Below are positions 33,961 through 44,900 of a stretch of DNA of 64,000 nt, piece after piece. Source of the stretch: Brachycybe producta (taxonomy: Eukaryota > Arthropoda > Diplopoda > Playtdesmida > Andrognathidae); assembly GCA_036925085.1 (NCBI GenBank), contig JAUPFP010000004.1:8468938-8532937 (forward strand). The letters are read 5' to 3'. Both the position numbers and the translations under genes were made by a program. Below the pieces are notes generated by a model, which saw nothing but the letters and a program-made list of their open reading frames with translations, was not told the DNA's origin and searched no databases. Position 1 is the first letter of the stretch, and each line of letters starts with the position of its first letter.

Positions 33961-34639
33961 AAACTCCAATGAACATAATAATTACGTTAAACGATTATTA
34001 TACCAACGTAGCATGTAAAGATTATTTTGAAACAATTCTTGCAGATTACGTTGTTTTTCTTCAGGGTTTTGTTCACTTACTTTATACATGTACACAAATT
34101 CTCAAAAATTTCCTTCTCAGTAGTATTCAACCATTTTTTGCGTAGAATCCCATTTGCGTCAGTGAAATCACATGGCTTAATTTCACAACGAACGTTATCA
34201 ATTGCTCAAAGTCGAAATCATACGTCAATTCCACACGCTACCTACTTTGCCTACAAATACGATATAAATTATAATATTACGAATTTAGCAATGCCAAATT
34301 CGGGTGAACTTTCAGAAGATCGATAAGATTGCCATAAATAGATCGATTTATTATCATCGATCGTTCGTCGGTTATATTCATGGATTGAATCCTGGTTAGC
34401 AGAAGGATAACGTTGCTGCTCTATCCAAAACCATAAATAAAGTTAATGAAAAATACTTCCGATAGAGGCGCCGTGTCGCAAGTTGGGCCATATCAACCCC
34501 TACCAACTCCCTATCTATCGACAACAAAAACATGAATAAGGACATTTGCTCACGCTTCGTGGCAGTGTCATCACATTTTGCCCAGAATCTATGGTAGAAA
34601 GAAGGAAAGATCTACTGTATTTTTGAAGTTAAAACATTA

Positions 34640-34817
34640 CAAAAAAAAGACAATTATTAAATTTAATTATTGTTATATTTATTAATATTATTATTATATT
34701 TATTATTATTATTATATTTAATTATTATTATATTCTTTATTATCATTATATTCAATTATTATTATATTTATTCTTATTATAATTATTATTATATTTATTA
34801 TATTTAATTATTATATT
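34640..34817. repeat. ATT/TAT trinucleotide microsatellite
   Basis: About 180 bp of imperfect (TTA)n abutting the 5' side of the gypsy element at 34819. Confidence 0.85.
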
Positions 34818-35499
34818 CTGTGACACCCTGTAGAAACAGAAGGTGAAACACTTTAGTCAAAATTCCGTCTTGACAGTATGGCACCCCTTGGTGCACAGAT
34901 GTTCAGACTTGGGTGGCCCGAATTATAAGTGAATTCGTGGAACCCAGTTCGACCGTGAGAAATTGGGAATAGAGTCCCAAAAATACCTTTCCTTTTATGG
35001 TAATATCCCCAGCTCAGGGCAATGATTGGCCCAGTTGGTCAATCATTGAGCCCTTAGGTGACAGTTGCCCCTCCCAGGAGACTGGACAAGTGAGCTTTAG
35101 GCTTGAGTGTGAGGACAGTTCGAAAATAGAGTTCAAACTAGTAAGTTTTGAACTACAGAGTTTAGAAGTTAAACAGTAAAGTTCTAACTTAAATGTGCAA
35201 TGTATTAATATACAAGAGAATTATGTAAATGTACAACAGATCGCAGTAAAGAGTTTTAATATTTTATCTACGAGAATTTGTGCGTGTTGTACCTTAAATT
35301 GTTTTGAGTTTAGCACTCTGAAAATAACAGAGAATCCAGCGGAAGGAACTCAGATAATACCTGAGTCCCTCCTCCTGGAGCCTCCAGGTGCTCGAACAAA
35401 CAAAAAGACTGAAGTCACGTCGGAATCGTCAAGTACTATACCGAAGATCCCTAGGAAGAGACAGTCTTTTTGTGGGCCATTACCAGGCCCGGCAAGTGA

Positions 35500-36492
35500 A
35501 TGTCGTGCCCGGTAAAATCAACCCCCAGAGGAACAGAGGCTGACCCACAGCCGACATCAGAGTCGGCACCGGCACCATCGACTCGACACCAACAACAGAG
35601 GAGTTCAAACGGTGGCGCCGAAGGGCCAGCAATGTCACAAAATGGTGGAGGTGCTGGGTATAGTGCCACTAACGACTCCGATGAAGAAGATGAAGCTGCT
35701 AGAAGAGCTTCAACCACACCGAGATCTGCAAAGAGGACGCCAAGAGTGAGGCCCGAAGAGGTCCTAAAGTTAACTGGTCAGATGAAGCGGCAAGTCACCA
35801 CAGAGTACCTGGCCAGCCTATGGACCAAGAAGCAGAAGGAGTCCATGCTCAACGTGTTTGGATTCACCAGTAAAGCGGACACAAAACAAACGAGTGAGTT
35901 TGCATCCGTTTATGATATTCAGAGCGAATTTCAAGGGGCGTGCCTAAGAGCCAGGGACACGCCAAACCCAGAGCCAAGCATGAACATTCAAGCCATGACG
36001 TTAGACGACAACACTGACGTGCCATCATGCCAAGAGTTAGTGAAGAGATATCATGGTCGCCATCCGCTCGAAACGCTTCAACGTTTCGATGGCATCATGT
36101 CGGTGCACGAATTTCTGCAACGCTTCGAAGACATTGCAGATATCCAAGAGTGGAACGACGTACATAGACTGTATTGCGCCAAGACCGTGTTTATAGGCTA
36201 CGCCCAGGAGTGGTTAGCCAGTTTCTCGAGAAAACACAAGAAACCAACGTGGACAGAGCTTCGCCGAGCACTAGTAGACGCGTTCGGAAAAGGAGACCAC
36301 ACAGTTCGAATTCAGAAATAATTCGAGAGGATGAGGCAGCGAAAGGGTGAGAATTCAGCTGTTTATATGCAAAGCTACTTGCGCATGTCTTACCTTTTAT
36401 GCCCAAACATCCCAGAGCCAGTTAGTGTTGAATTTGTGCAAAACCTTGCACCCTATTATTCGACAGCACACCAAGACGTGTCCAATCACTGA
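35500..36492 (+). pseudogene. gag: gypsy Gag (capsid), interrupted by one stop
   Basis: The open frame 35500-36321 (273 codons) continues in frame after a TAA at 36319-36321. The signature QEWLASFSRKHKKPTWTELR, then FGKGDHTVRIQK, then FERMRQRKGENSAVYMQSYL is the Retrotrans_gag pattern. The N-terminal 80 residues are low-complexity, rich in Pro, Ser and Gly. The only defect in the capsid region is the stop. The frame closes at about 36492 before the nucleocapsid frame. Confidence 0.85.
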
Positions 36493-36564
36493 TCACTGAC
36501 AAGAATTTGTCCAGTTTATAAATCGAGTCGAATCGATTTTGATCATGGTGAAGAGTGGGAGATC

Positions 36565-37011
36565 ATGGAGCAGAGCGTGCTTCAACCCTTCCAACCCAAG
36601 AAACAATCTGGCCAGCAGAGTCAGAATAAGATTAAAAAGAACCAAGCGAAAGGAGCTTACGACGACAGAGTATACGCCGTTGTTGTGAAGAGCAACGCTC
36701 CAAATTCTGGCCAACAGCAACAGCAATCTCAGAAGAAAAAGCAACAGGGCCAGAAGAATAGACAGAGAAATAGAGGGCAGAAGCCTAAAGTACCTCTAGA
36801 GGAGGTTATGTGCTATAACTGCCGCCAAAAACGACATTTTGGAAGGAATTACCCAATGCCCGATAGACGAAAGACATCCACAGTCAGCAATGTTACAAGT
36901 CAAGAATCAACTGTTTCCACAAGACAAGATGGAAAACAGTACATAGCCGTTTTAGTCAACGGACAGACGACCTATTTCCCCGCCGAAGCCCAACAGCAAC
37001 ATTTAAACTAA
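36565..37011 (+). pseudogene. Nucleocapsid region with defective zinc knuckle
   Basis: This is Gln/Lys-rich basic sequence followed by CYNCRQKRHFGRNY. It is a CCHC knuckle (C-x2-C-x4-H-x4-C) in which the last Cys is Tyr. It lies in order between capsid and pol of the same element. Confidence 0.75.
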
Positions 37012-37093
37012 TTGGGCCGGCGGTGAAATGGGGCCCACCGCCCTTCACGAAGAAAATACCTTCGAAGAAGAGTAAGGTCGATTCCCCGGTCGA

Positions 37094-37230
37094 AAGAGAT
37101 GTTCCGCAAGCAGCATCTAAGAGCTACGAAAGAGATGTTCAGAAGACAGCATCGAAGAGTTACAGCAGAGATGTCCAGGAAGAGGCATCCACCCAAATTA
37201 AGTGAGATGTTCAGCAAGCAGCATCTACGT
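37094..37230 (+). repeat. 36-bp tandem repeat within the pol region
   Basis: Three full units and a partial one (about 37094, 37130, 37166 and 37202) each encode a 12-residue peptide such as ERDVQKTASKSY. It stands where protease and the RT active site should be. Confidence 0.8.
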
Positions 37231-37234
37231 AAGA

Positions 37235-37775
37235 TGTTCATCGTGAAGTATTCACAAAAGTTGAGAAGAGACCGGACTCGTTTCATCGAAAACTACTCCA
37301 AGATCGCCAGACCAATGCAAGCCTTCGTCAAGAAGGACCTGGACTTCCAATGGACTGACGACTGCGAGGTCGCTTTTGAGTCTGAAAAAGGCTCTTTTCT
37401 CCGCTCTGATTCTAACTTTGTATGATCCAGTGGCAGAATTTGCCTTGCATACCGATGCTTGTGATTACCAGATTGGTGTCATCATTTATAAATATGCGAA
37501 AAAATGAGAAATATTATAGCCGAAAACTCCAGGGGGAAAAGAATGTCTTGCAATTGTTTATGGCATAGAGAAAGCCAGACCATATGTTTTCAATCGCAAA
37601 TTCAAAGTGGTTACTGATCATAAGGCCCTGTGTTATTTAAAAACAGCACAGAATCTTGATGGCCAATTGGGTAAATGGCAGATGAAACTACAACCATATG
37701 ATTATGAAGTAGTTTATAAGAAAGGTAAAACACACATGGACGCCGACTGTCTCACATTATGAGAGCAACGTTCCT
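37235..37775 (+). pseudogene. RT thumb and RNase H of the gypsy element
   Basis: FIENYSKIARPMQAFVKKDLDFQWTDDCEVAFE is the RT thumb/connection. Then, after shifts, FALHTDACDYQIGV, ECLAIVYGIEKARPYVFN, KVVTDHKALCYL and QLGKWQMKLQPYDYEVVYKKGKTHMDADCL supply the RNase H Asp, Glu and Asp. The RT catalytic YxDD is not present anywhere upstream. Confidence 0.85.
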
Positions 37776-37899
37776 GCTAGTTGGAAGCAGAAGAATGAAG
37801 AGATAGAAGCTCTCGAGGATCTTCACATCTTTACAGTCTACAACGATTTCCAGTGGGAACGGGAGCCATCCCTTGATAAAGAACTTCTCATCAAAGAAT

Positions 37900-39200
37900 C
37901 ACTCCAGAAGGATCGACTGCATCCCTATCACAAGAAGTTTGCGATAGTGAATTGTGTGTATTCTGCCCCGACAATAGAGAATTGGAATTCTCTAAATGCT
38001 CCACGATGTGCCAGAGGCCGGACATTTCACTTTTACCAAAACTGTGAAAAGAATCCAGAAGCGATTCTATTGGAAGACAATGAAAGCCGATATCGCCGAC
38101 TATGTCAGGTCGTGCCACATCTGTCAATGAACGAAACTGTGGCATCAAAAAGTACCTGGATTGCTTCAGCCGTTCATTGTGGGGAAATCCGACAGTGTTG
38201 GGGAATGGACTATCTTGGTCCTCTTCCGAAATCAATTGGCATGTTCTGATTGCAGTGGACTACGCAACGAAGTATTGCACAGCCAAGGTAGTGGCAAGAC
38301 ACCGCTCAGGTAGCAATTGCATTCGTTAAGGACAAGATTGTGAACGAATTTGGAGTTCCTCAGAAGATCATCACTGATCGAGGACCCCAATTTTTGAGTA
38401 ATGAAACTCAAGCGTTTTTCAAGTTGTATGCAATCCAAAACGTCGCAACGACAGCCTATCATCCTCAAGCTGAGGGGTTGGCAGAAAGAACTAATCATAC
38501 CGTAATGGAAGTGTTGAAATGTCACTTTGGGTGACGTGGTTATGGCCTACAATCTTGTAGAACATAACTCTACAAAATTTTCACCGTGTCAATTGATGTT
38601 CGGGTGCGAGCCTAGGACCACGTTGGACAACATGATGCCATGCGCTCCTAGTATATGACCGCCTGCAACAAACGAAGCAGAGCAGTCTGATCCAGCCTTG
38701 GATGATGCTAAAAGAAATATTGAAGCTGCTCAGGAGGTGCAGAAAAGAAATTAGATCTGAAACATCGTATGATTCCGGATTACAAACCAGGCCAGAAAGT
38801 GCTAATAAGAGATTGTGTGCCAAAGCCAGGAATGGCTCAGAAATTAATCTGGCCATACAAGGAACCCTGAGTTGTCACCAAGAAACTAACCGACTTAGTC
38901 TACGAAATCGAGTACGTTACTCGATCCAGTCTGACTACGAAAAACACCGTCAACGTTCAGCAAATGAGACCCTATTTCGAGGCCAATGACCTGAGGGTTA
39001 CTCAAACGAACTTACCTGATGACATCGAAGAAGTTGCCAGCGCCAAGGAAGAATCCAGCGTTGATGAGGAAGCACACGACTTACCTGTTGAGAATACTCC
39101 AGAAGTCCATCGCGAAGAAGTTATCCCTGATGCCAGCCAAGAACCTCATCAAGATACATCTGAAAAAGAAGAGATTCTAGATACCACTGGAACAACCTAA
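37900..39200 (+). pseudogene. Integrase of the gypsy element
   Basis: The zinc-finger tail reads RIQKRFYWKTMKADIADYVR then CHICQ at about 38050-38135. The core continues with VLIAVDYATKYCTAKVVA, VPQKIITDRGPQFLS and the distal TAYHPQAEGLAERTNHTV (catalytic Asp and Glu kept). Several frame changes occur. The C-terminal acidic tail ends at 39198. The usual order of integrase follows RNase H. Confidence 0.85.
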
Positions 39201-39652
39201 GAGAAAATGTGGGAGACCGAAAAAAACTGCTCCTAAAGAAACGGTTCAATTGGATTCCCGTGTGCAAACACGTGGTGGGACAAAGAAAAATTATGCGGTG
39301 CTAATTTACCACCAAGATGGGAAAAATTTGGCGTAAAGACAACCAAATTAATTCCAGAAACTCAAAGAAAGACACCAGGCGACGAAGGAATTGAAATTTA
39401 CCACATTTTGCAGTGCCATCTGGTGGAAGAAATAAAGAAAGAAAAAAAAGAGAAACCGGATGTTGTCATTAGCTCTGCCTCTTTTGACTCAGAACTAAGA
39501 CTTTTATAACCCCTTAGAACCACGTGGGGAAGCATCCGCCATTTTTGATGCCACTTTCAAATCAGTTTCGACACGTGAAAGACATCAAAAGTTTTCAAGA
39601 AGTTTTATGAATTTCTAAGCTATCAAGTGATCAAAAGTTTATTTCTAAAAAG

Positions 39653-40292
39653 ATGCAACGGTCATCTGAAGAAGAATTGGACAGCAGCGAGGCTATGGAC
39701 CTTTCAGTCTTTTGTATTGAAGACACCATAATCCTCGAAGATAAAAAGAAGAGACGAAGAATAGAGAGGCCACCATTGCAGAGAAGCCTTCAGGCAGCAA
39801 TGCCCTGTTGTCCCCAAAAAGTAAGCAGGATTCAGGCAACTCTTCCAAGAAACGTAAGAGCCCTGAAGCAGGGGATGAAGATGCCAAATCAGACGATGCC
39901 ATTGCCAAAAAAAAAACTATTCCTGCAGTGATTCCGCTCCGTCAGCATCAAGACATCAGAACCAGGAGGCCTGGAGGGAAGTATCGCCAGAGGACCATGG
40001 AATCATGATCTCTACTCCCTTCACCAAAGAAGACCTCCGCCAGGATCAAGAGACCTTGCCGCCTCAACCAGCCATGGACGTCCCGAAGTCAAAGAGAAGA
40101 CGTCGTCACCGACCCAGCACCAACCGACCCCGGAACGATTCCCGAGTCACCAGGTGTTGGCAACCAGTGAGTCCTGAGGAGCAGAATCGTCGCCGGACCA
40201 GTAGCAAGATTATTTTCATAACAAAATTTTCTAGTCGTTTAATTTCATTTGTTTTCTTTTCTAGAAATTGTTTTTTTTTCCGAAACCTGTGA
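39653..40292 (+). pseudogene. Extra ORF (ORF3) between integrase and 3' LTR
   Basis: The first frame (39653-39931) starts MQRSSEEELDSSEAMDLSVF and becomes Lys/Arg-rich (KKKRRRIE). A frame change near 39770 continues as a basic, Ser-rich tail with KKRKSPEAGDEDAKSDD, and another change leads on past 40010. It contains NLS-like clusters and no membrane segment or signal peptide, so it does not look like an envelope protein. Function unknown. Confidence 0.5.
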
Positions 40293-40425
40293 TATTTAAT
40301 CAAATGTACTTTTAAAGCGTATTTCGATGATTGTGATATTGTTGTTACCCCACACCCTGGGTTTTTGGGTTTGTAATTTCAAGTTTTCTTGTGAAGTAGG
40401 TGTACTTTCCGCTTAGTAGGGGGAG

Positions 40426-41337
40426 TGAGACGTTTTGGGGCCCACCGCTTTTTTATTAATTTAGCGCCATTTATTTTGGGTTTTGAAACTTTGTTTGCAC
40501 CTTGTATTCTGTACTTGTTTTAGCTTCTGGGCCACTCGGTACTCATAGGTACCGATTGACCCAGATTCTATTTTTAACTTGACCTTATCGTTCTCCCCTC
40601 GTATGCTATTGTTCTCAACTTCCACATGAGTGGATTTTATCACTTTCATCCCCTTTTAATAGGGGATGAGTCATCGTTTTGGCCAAAGAGACCAATCCAT
40701 TGACTGGTCTATTTGGGCCCAAACTTTTGTTTGTCCAATCACAGAAAAGTGTCCTGAGAATCCGACTTCTGGATTCTCAGGGTATAAATAGAGATGTACT
40801 TTTGTGTTTGTCAGTTAATTCTTAAATAACGAACTTATGCCCAATTTTGGCTAGGTTTACATTCTTATTTTCAAACGTTATTTTTATGTGTTGTGTTGTA
40901 AACCAAGTTTAATATTTCACTTATCATTTTTATATGTGGAATAAATCCTCAATCTTTGTATTTAAAACTACAGTGGTGTTTAATTATTCTAAACTTAATT
41001 TCGCAACTGTGCAATTCATCATTTCGTTGCAGCTCTACACCATTTGGATACTCGAAGTCAACAAACAGGTGCAAACCTGCAACATAAGAGTTCGTAGTTT
41101 CACACTATTTTCAAGGGTAAATTTACGGACGCAAGTCCGAGAGATACAGAGACAAAAGATCCTCAAGACTGTGAGTCTTTACAAGAGACTAGTGAGGACA
41201 TTAAATAGACTATATATTGGTCTAGTCCTCCCAGGCCGATAGAATTAGTGACCTAGCCACTCACTATTAATACGAGTGAAAACTCGCTCTTATCACTTAA
41301 AAAAAGCAGATTCTATCTGGGGAAAAGGTCCGTCACA
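40426..41337 (+). mobile_element. 3' LTR of the gypsy element
   Basis: The polypurine tract AGTAGGGGGAG precedes TGAGACG, and the sequence ends CCGTCACA, so the ends are imperfect inverted repeats. A TATAAATAG box is near 40783, AATAAA near 40939, and the downstream block AGGTGCAAACCTGCAAC ... GTGACCTAGCCACTCAC is shared with the solo LTR at 3374-3924 and, inverted, with 54300-54895. Confidence 0.75.
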
Positions 41338-41911
41338 ATATGGTTATAGTGAGCTTGTTCCCTGTCAGATGTTCTCAGACCTTATCTGCATAAAAAAGAG
41401 ACGTACATTGCATACAAGGAAAGTCCAAAAATATAAAACATTCACCTTTGAAACATTAACCTAAGAAAATCAATGAAAGTTTTGCAATACATATGAAAAC
41501 ATCATTTTGAAATTTTATTATGTTCATTCATTTATTGTTTATTAATAAATTTGTTTTATTTTTGTACATATATTGAGGCCTAGTCGTATCCTAATATAGT
41601 AGTAATTAAATGTGAAAATTACCGAGATGTGACGTGACAAAATGAGACATTATACCTCAGCCCCCTAGTATACTTTAAACTGAACGGAAGCGAAACGAAA
41701 ATAATTTAAACGTTATCAATCTGACCAAAAAAAAATAAATATAATTTTCAAATTTACATGAATAATTCTAACAGGGAAGTGAAGAATTGCAGATTAGCCT
41801 CAAAACACACGTGTTATTCCCATTGCCCGTCACTCATTTTGATAAAATCATAAATAAAAAATATTTATCTTAAAAAGTTTATTAAATACACACGAATGCC
41901 AATATGCAACC

Positions 41912-44900
41912 TTAAGTGCTAACACCTAATTCACGTCTTGCCCTTTTAGCCTCATTCACTGAATCCATTTGATGTTGTATTTGAAGTTTGGCTAAAGTGT
42001 AAATGACTTGTGGTAGATTTCTTGTTAGATCCTCCACACGGATAAGCTTCAATGGTGAAAAATTGTTAACTTGAGGATCGTAGCCATTATTCATCATAAC
42101 CTTCCTGAGAACTTCTTCCTGCTCTCTGTAAAAAAATAATTAAAATTGTTTTAATAACTAGCAGACTCACTCTAGAAACAATAAATTTGTGACAATCATA
42201 TATTATGCCACTGCTTATTATTTCTCAATGTCAAGATTGTAGATTGTCACATCAATTCCATGACATTGTCACAATAACAAAAGCAAATTTTATAATACTA
42301 CAGTGTAAATCACGAAATTTCAAGAGACTAGAATATTTCCCGTGTTAACTGAATTCCATGACCCCAAAGAGGCGACGCCATATTGCTATGTACTTTGTTA
42401 TTTCTATTTATTCAGTTTTTTTTTCCATTGAAACCTAGTGTTTCACTTGTGTTAAATTTCTTTTTTTTTTCGATAGATATTTTTTTTAATGTTTTTAGTT
42501 TTGCATGCGTTAGTTGTTTGATATGTGAATAAAAAAAATAAAAATGTTTTATAAAATATTGTTATAACAAAACATATATAAAATTTAATATACGAAGGAG
42601 GTTCAATTTTGACCTGGACTTCATTTTTTTACAACATAACTAGAAATGATAGAAATACAAACTTGAAGGGTTATTTGTTCACCAACATCTTACCTAAATG
42701 ACACATCAACAAACGTGGAACAGCGAATTATCAAATTTCTACGTAAGGAAAACGTTTCAGCTGCTGAAATTTATCGGAGAATTAAACGACACTATGGGGA
42801 TGATTCTCTTTCACGTTCATGAACATGAAAACATCTGACGATTTTTCACAACTTAAAAAACCTTTTAAAATGCTGATTTTGCCTGTACATAACATTAACT
42901 GCAATGTTCTGGTATTACAAACTGAAAGTACTATGCCATCACAGAGAGGTTCCAGAAGGCATATTGTCTGAAAGTTATAATCACACTTGTGACTCTACAA
43001 ACACTGTTTGTGCGTGTGTATATTGTGGTTATGGGGACAGTTATGGCTATTAAATCTACTTAGTAATTTGAAAAAATATTTTAAGTGTAAGATATATATT
43101 GCTACAATGTCGTTATAAACTAAAAAGCTATTCTACACCTGCAACCTTTCCACAACTATAACCGGTCGCTAACCACAACCATTCGGCAAACTGCAACCAT
43201 TTAGCAACCGTAACCATTCAGCAGCTGCAACCGTTCGTTAACCGTAACCATGGTTATCAGGTTGGTAGTCGCTTCATCGTTCCATAAACTTCCCGGTTTT
43301 GAATTCGTGAGACATATTTATGCAATGTGACATTTTTTTTTAAATCTTTAAAGCTTATTTTAATGAAAAGTTTTAAAAGTGGTTAGCAACGGTTATGTCA
43401 CAGAATAGAAAGTTATACATAAGGAAAACTCAATTATTTTTCTGTGACAGACTTTCTTCTGCGCATGTGCGACAGCACCCCTGACTTTATTTTCAAATTT
43501 CTCTATATTGGTGCCATCATTTTGAAACTTGGTAATGACAAGTTTTATATAGGAAGCTGGGTTACACACGTGAAGTGCGCCGATCAACTCACTTGAACTT
43601 ATATCACATGAACGGGAATGGAACGTCTAAACTCGGACTCGATTCCATTCAGATGATTATTAGGTTTAGATGTTCAATTCGCATTCCTGTCAAATGAATT
43701 CAACTGAGTTGATCAACTCACTTGAGTCGTGTAAACCCAGCTATTTCGAAGAGTACCCAGTGTGCCCCAAGTCTGATCAAGTAACCAGTTAAAATAAAGA
43801 TCTCCTGCATGACTTCCAGTCACAGAAAAATAAAAGGTTCCGACAGAGTTTCCCCGATGTATAACATTCTATTCTTTGGTTTATGTGTAACCGTGCAGAC
43901 TTCAGTTTCCATTTCGTTTTAGCAACTTTCACCTGAAACCTGTTGCCTTCATAGAGGTCAATAAAAAACTGAAAAAACCTTTGAAACATACATTCCACAA
44001 AACTGATATTTTATTTTATGAGACTATCGGGCATGAGCAAAATCTGTATGATGCAATATTTGTTATAACCGTTTAACATGGCGTGTGTTCGGTTTTCGTT
44101 TAGTATTTCCTTTCTGTTAGAACTAACAGAAGGGAAATACTAAACGAAAACCTAACGTAATTTAAAGTGCAATAAGCATTCAAATATTGTGATATCTTCT
44201 ATTTTTAAAGAGTATGAAAGTGGCCTCAAGCCATTTCCATAGACAAATAGTTCGTTTCTAATTGTCTATGGAGACTAGCATGTAAGCTACTTTCGGAATT
44301 ATTTTAAAAATAAAAAGAACCAGGTTTTGCAAACGTATCAGTGGATTGACAGTACATTTAAGTGCTTATTTCACTTTAAATAATGTTTCAAAAACGACTG
44401 TGAGTGAAAAGGGAAAATGTAAACAAAAACGAAACACACACCATGTTAAACAGCAAAACCAGATATTGCATCCAATGCTTTTATAAAACAGGATAAGCAA
44501 CTCCGGCCCTTGCTTTATGATTTCAAACATTTTTGCGCGCATTCTAACGTCAGGTCTTGCATAATTCCTTACATAGCCTTATACAAACCAATGCGTTAAC
44601 ATTGAAATAAATATAATTTAACTATTTGAATAATTTAAAAAAACAATCAGGTGAAGATTGCTTCCTATTTGCCCATTTTTAAGCTATTTTAAAATTTATT
44701 ATCGACAAATTATTATGTATGATAAAATGCTTCCAATGCTAAAGGTTGAAAATGGCCGGTTCCGAATTTGATATTCAAATGGGAATAGGTAAATCAACAC
44801 AGGGCAACACAGGGCTCGCTTTATGCAGATACCTAAAATAATCTATCCCTTTTGTAATGGATGATTAGAAGGGTTGGTGACAAAATACTGTCTTTTGAAA

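Larger units (their letters stand above)
34819..41337 (+). mobile_element. Decayed Ty3/gypsy element, plus strand
   Basis: The order from the left is a TGTGAC start directly after a microsatellite, an untranslated leader, gag (35500-36492), nucleocapsid (36565-37011), a tandem-repeat segment where protease and most of RT should be, RNase H (37420-37760), integrase (37900-39200), an extra ORF region (39653-40292) and a 3' LTR (40426-41337). The 5' end (34819-35330) does not visibly match the 3' LTR, so a full 5' LTR is not demonstrated. Many stops and frameshifts make the copy inactive. Confidence 0.85.

Noticed and set aside
34819-35330. 5' LTR of the plus-strand gypsy element
   Set aside because: It starts TGTGAC and lies before gag, but I could not match it to the 3' LTR at 40426-41337, so only a leader region is claimed.
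39653-40292. Envelope gene
   Set aside because: No signal peptide, transmembrane helix or cleavage site. The sequence is basic and hydrophilic.
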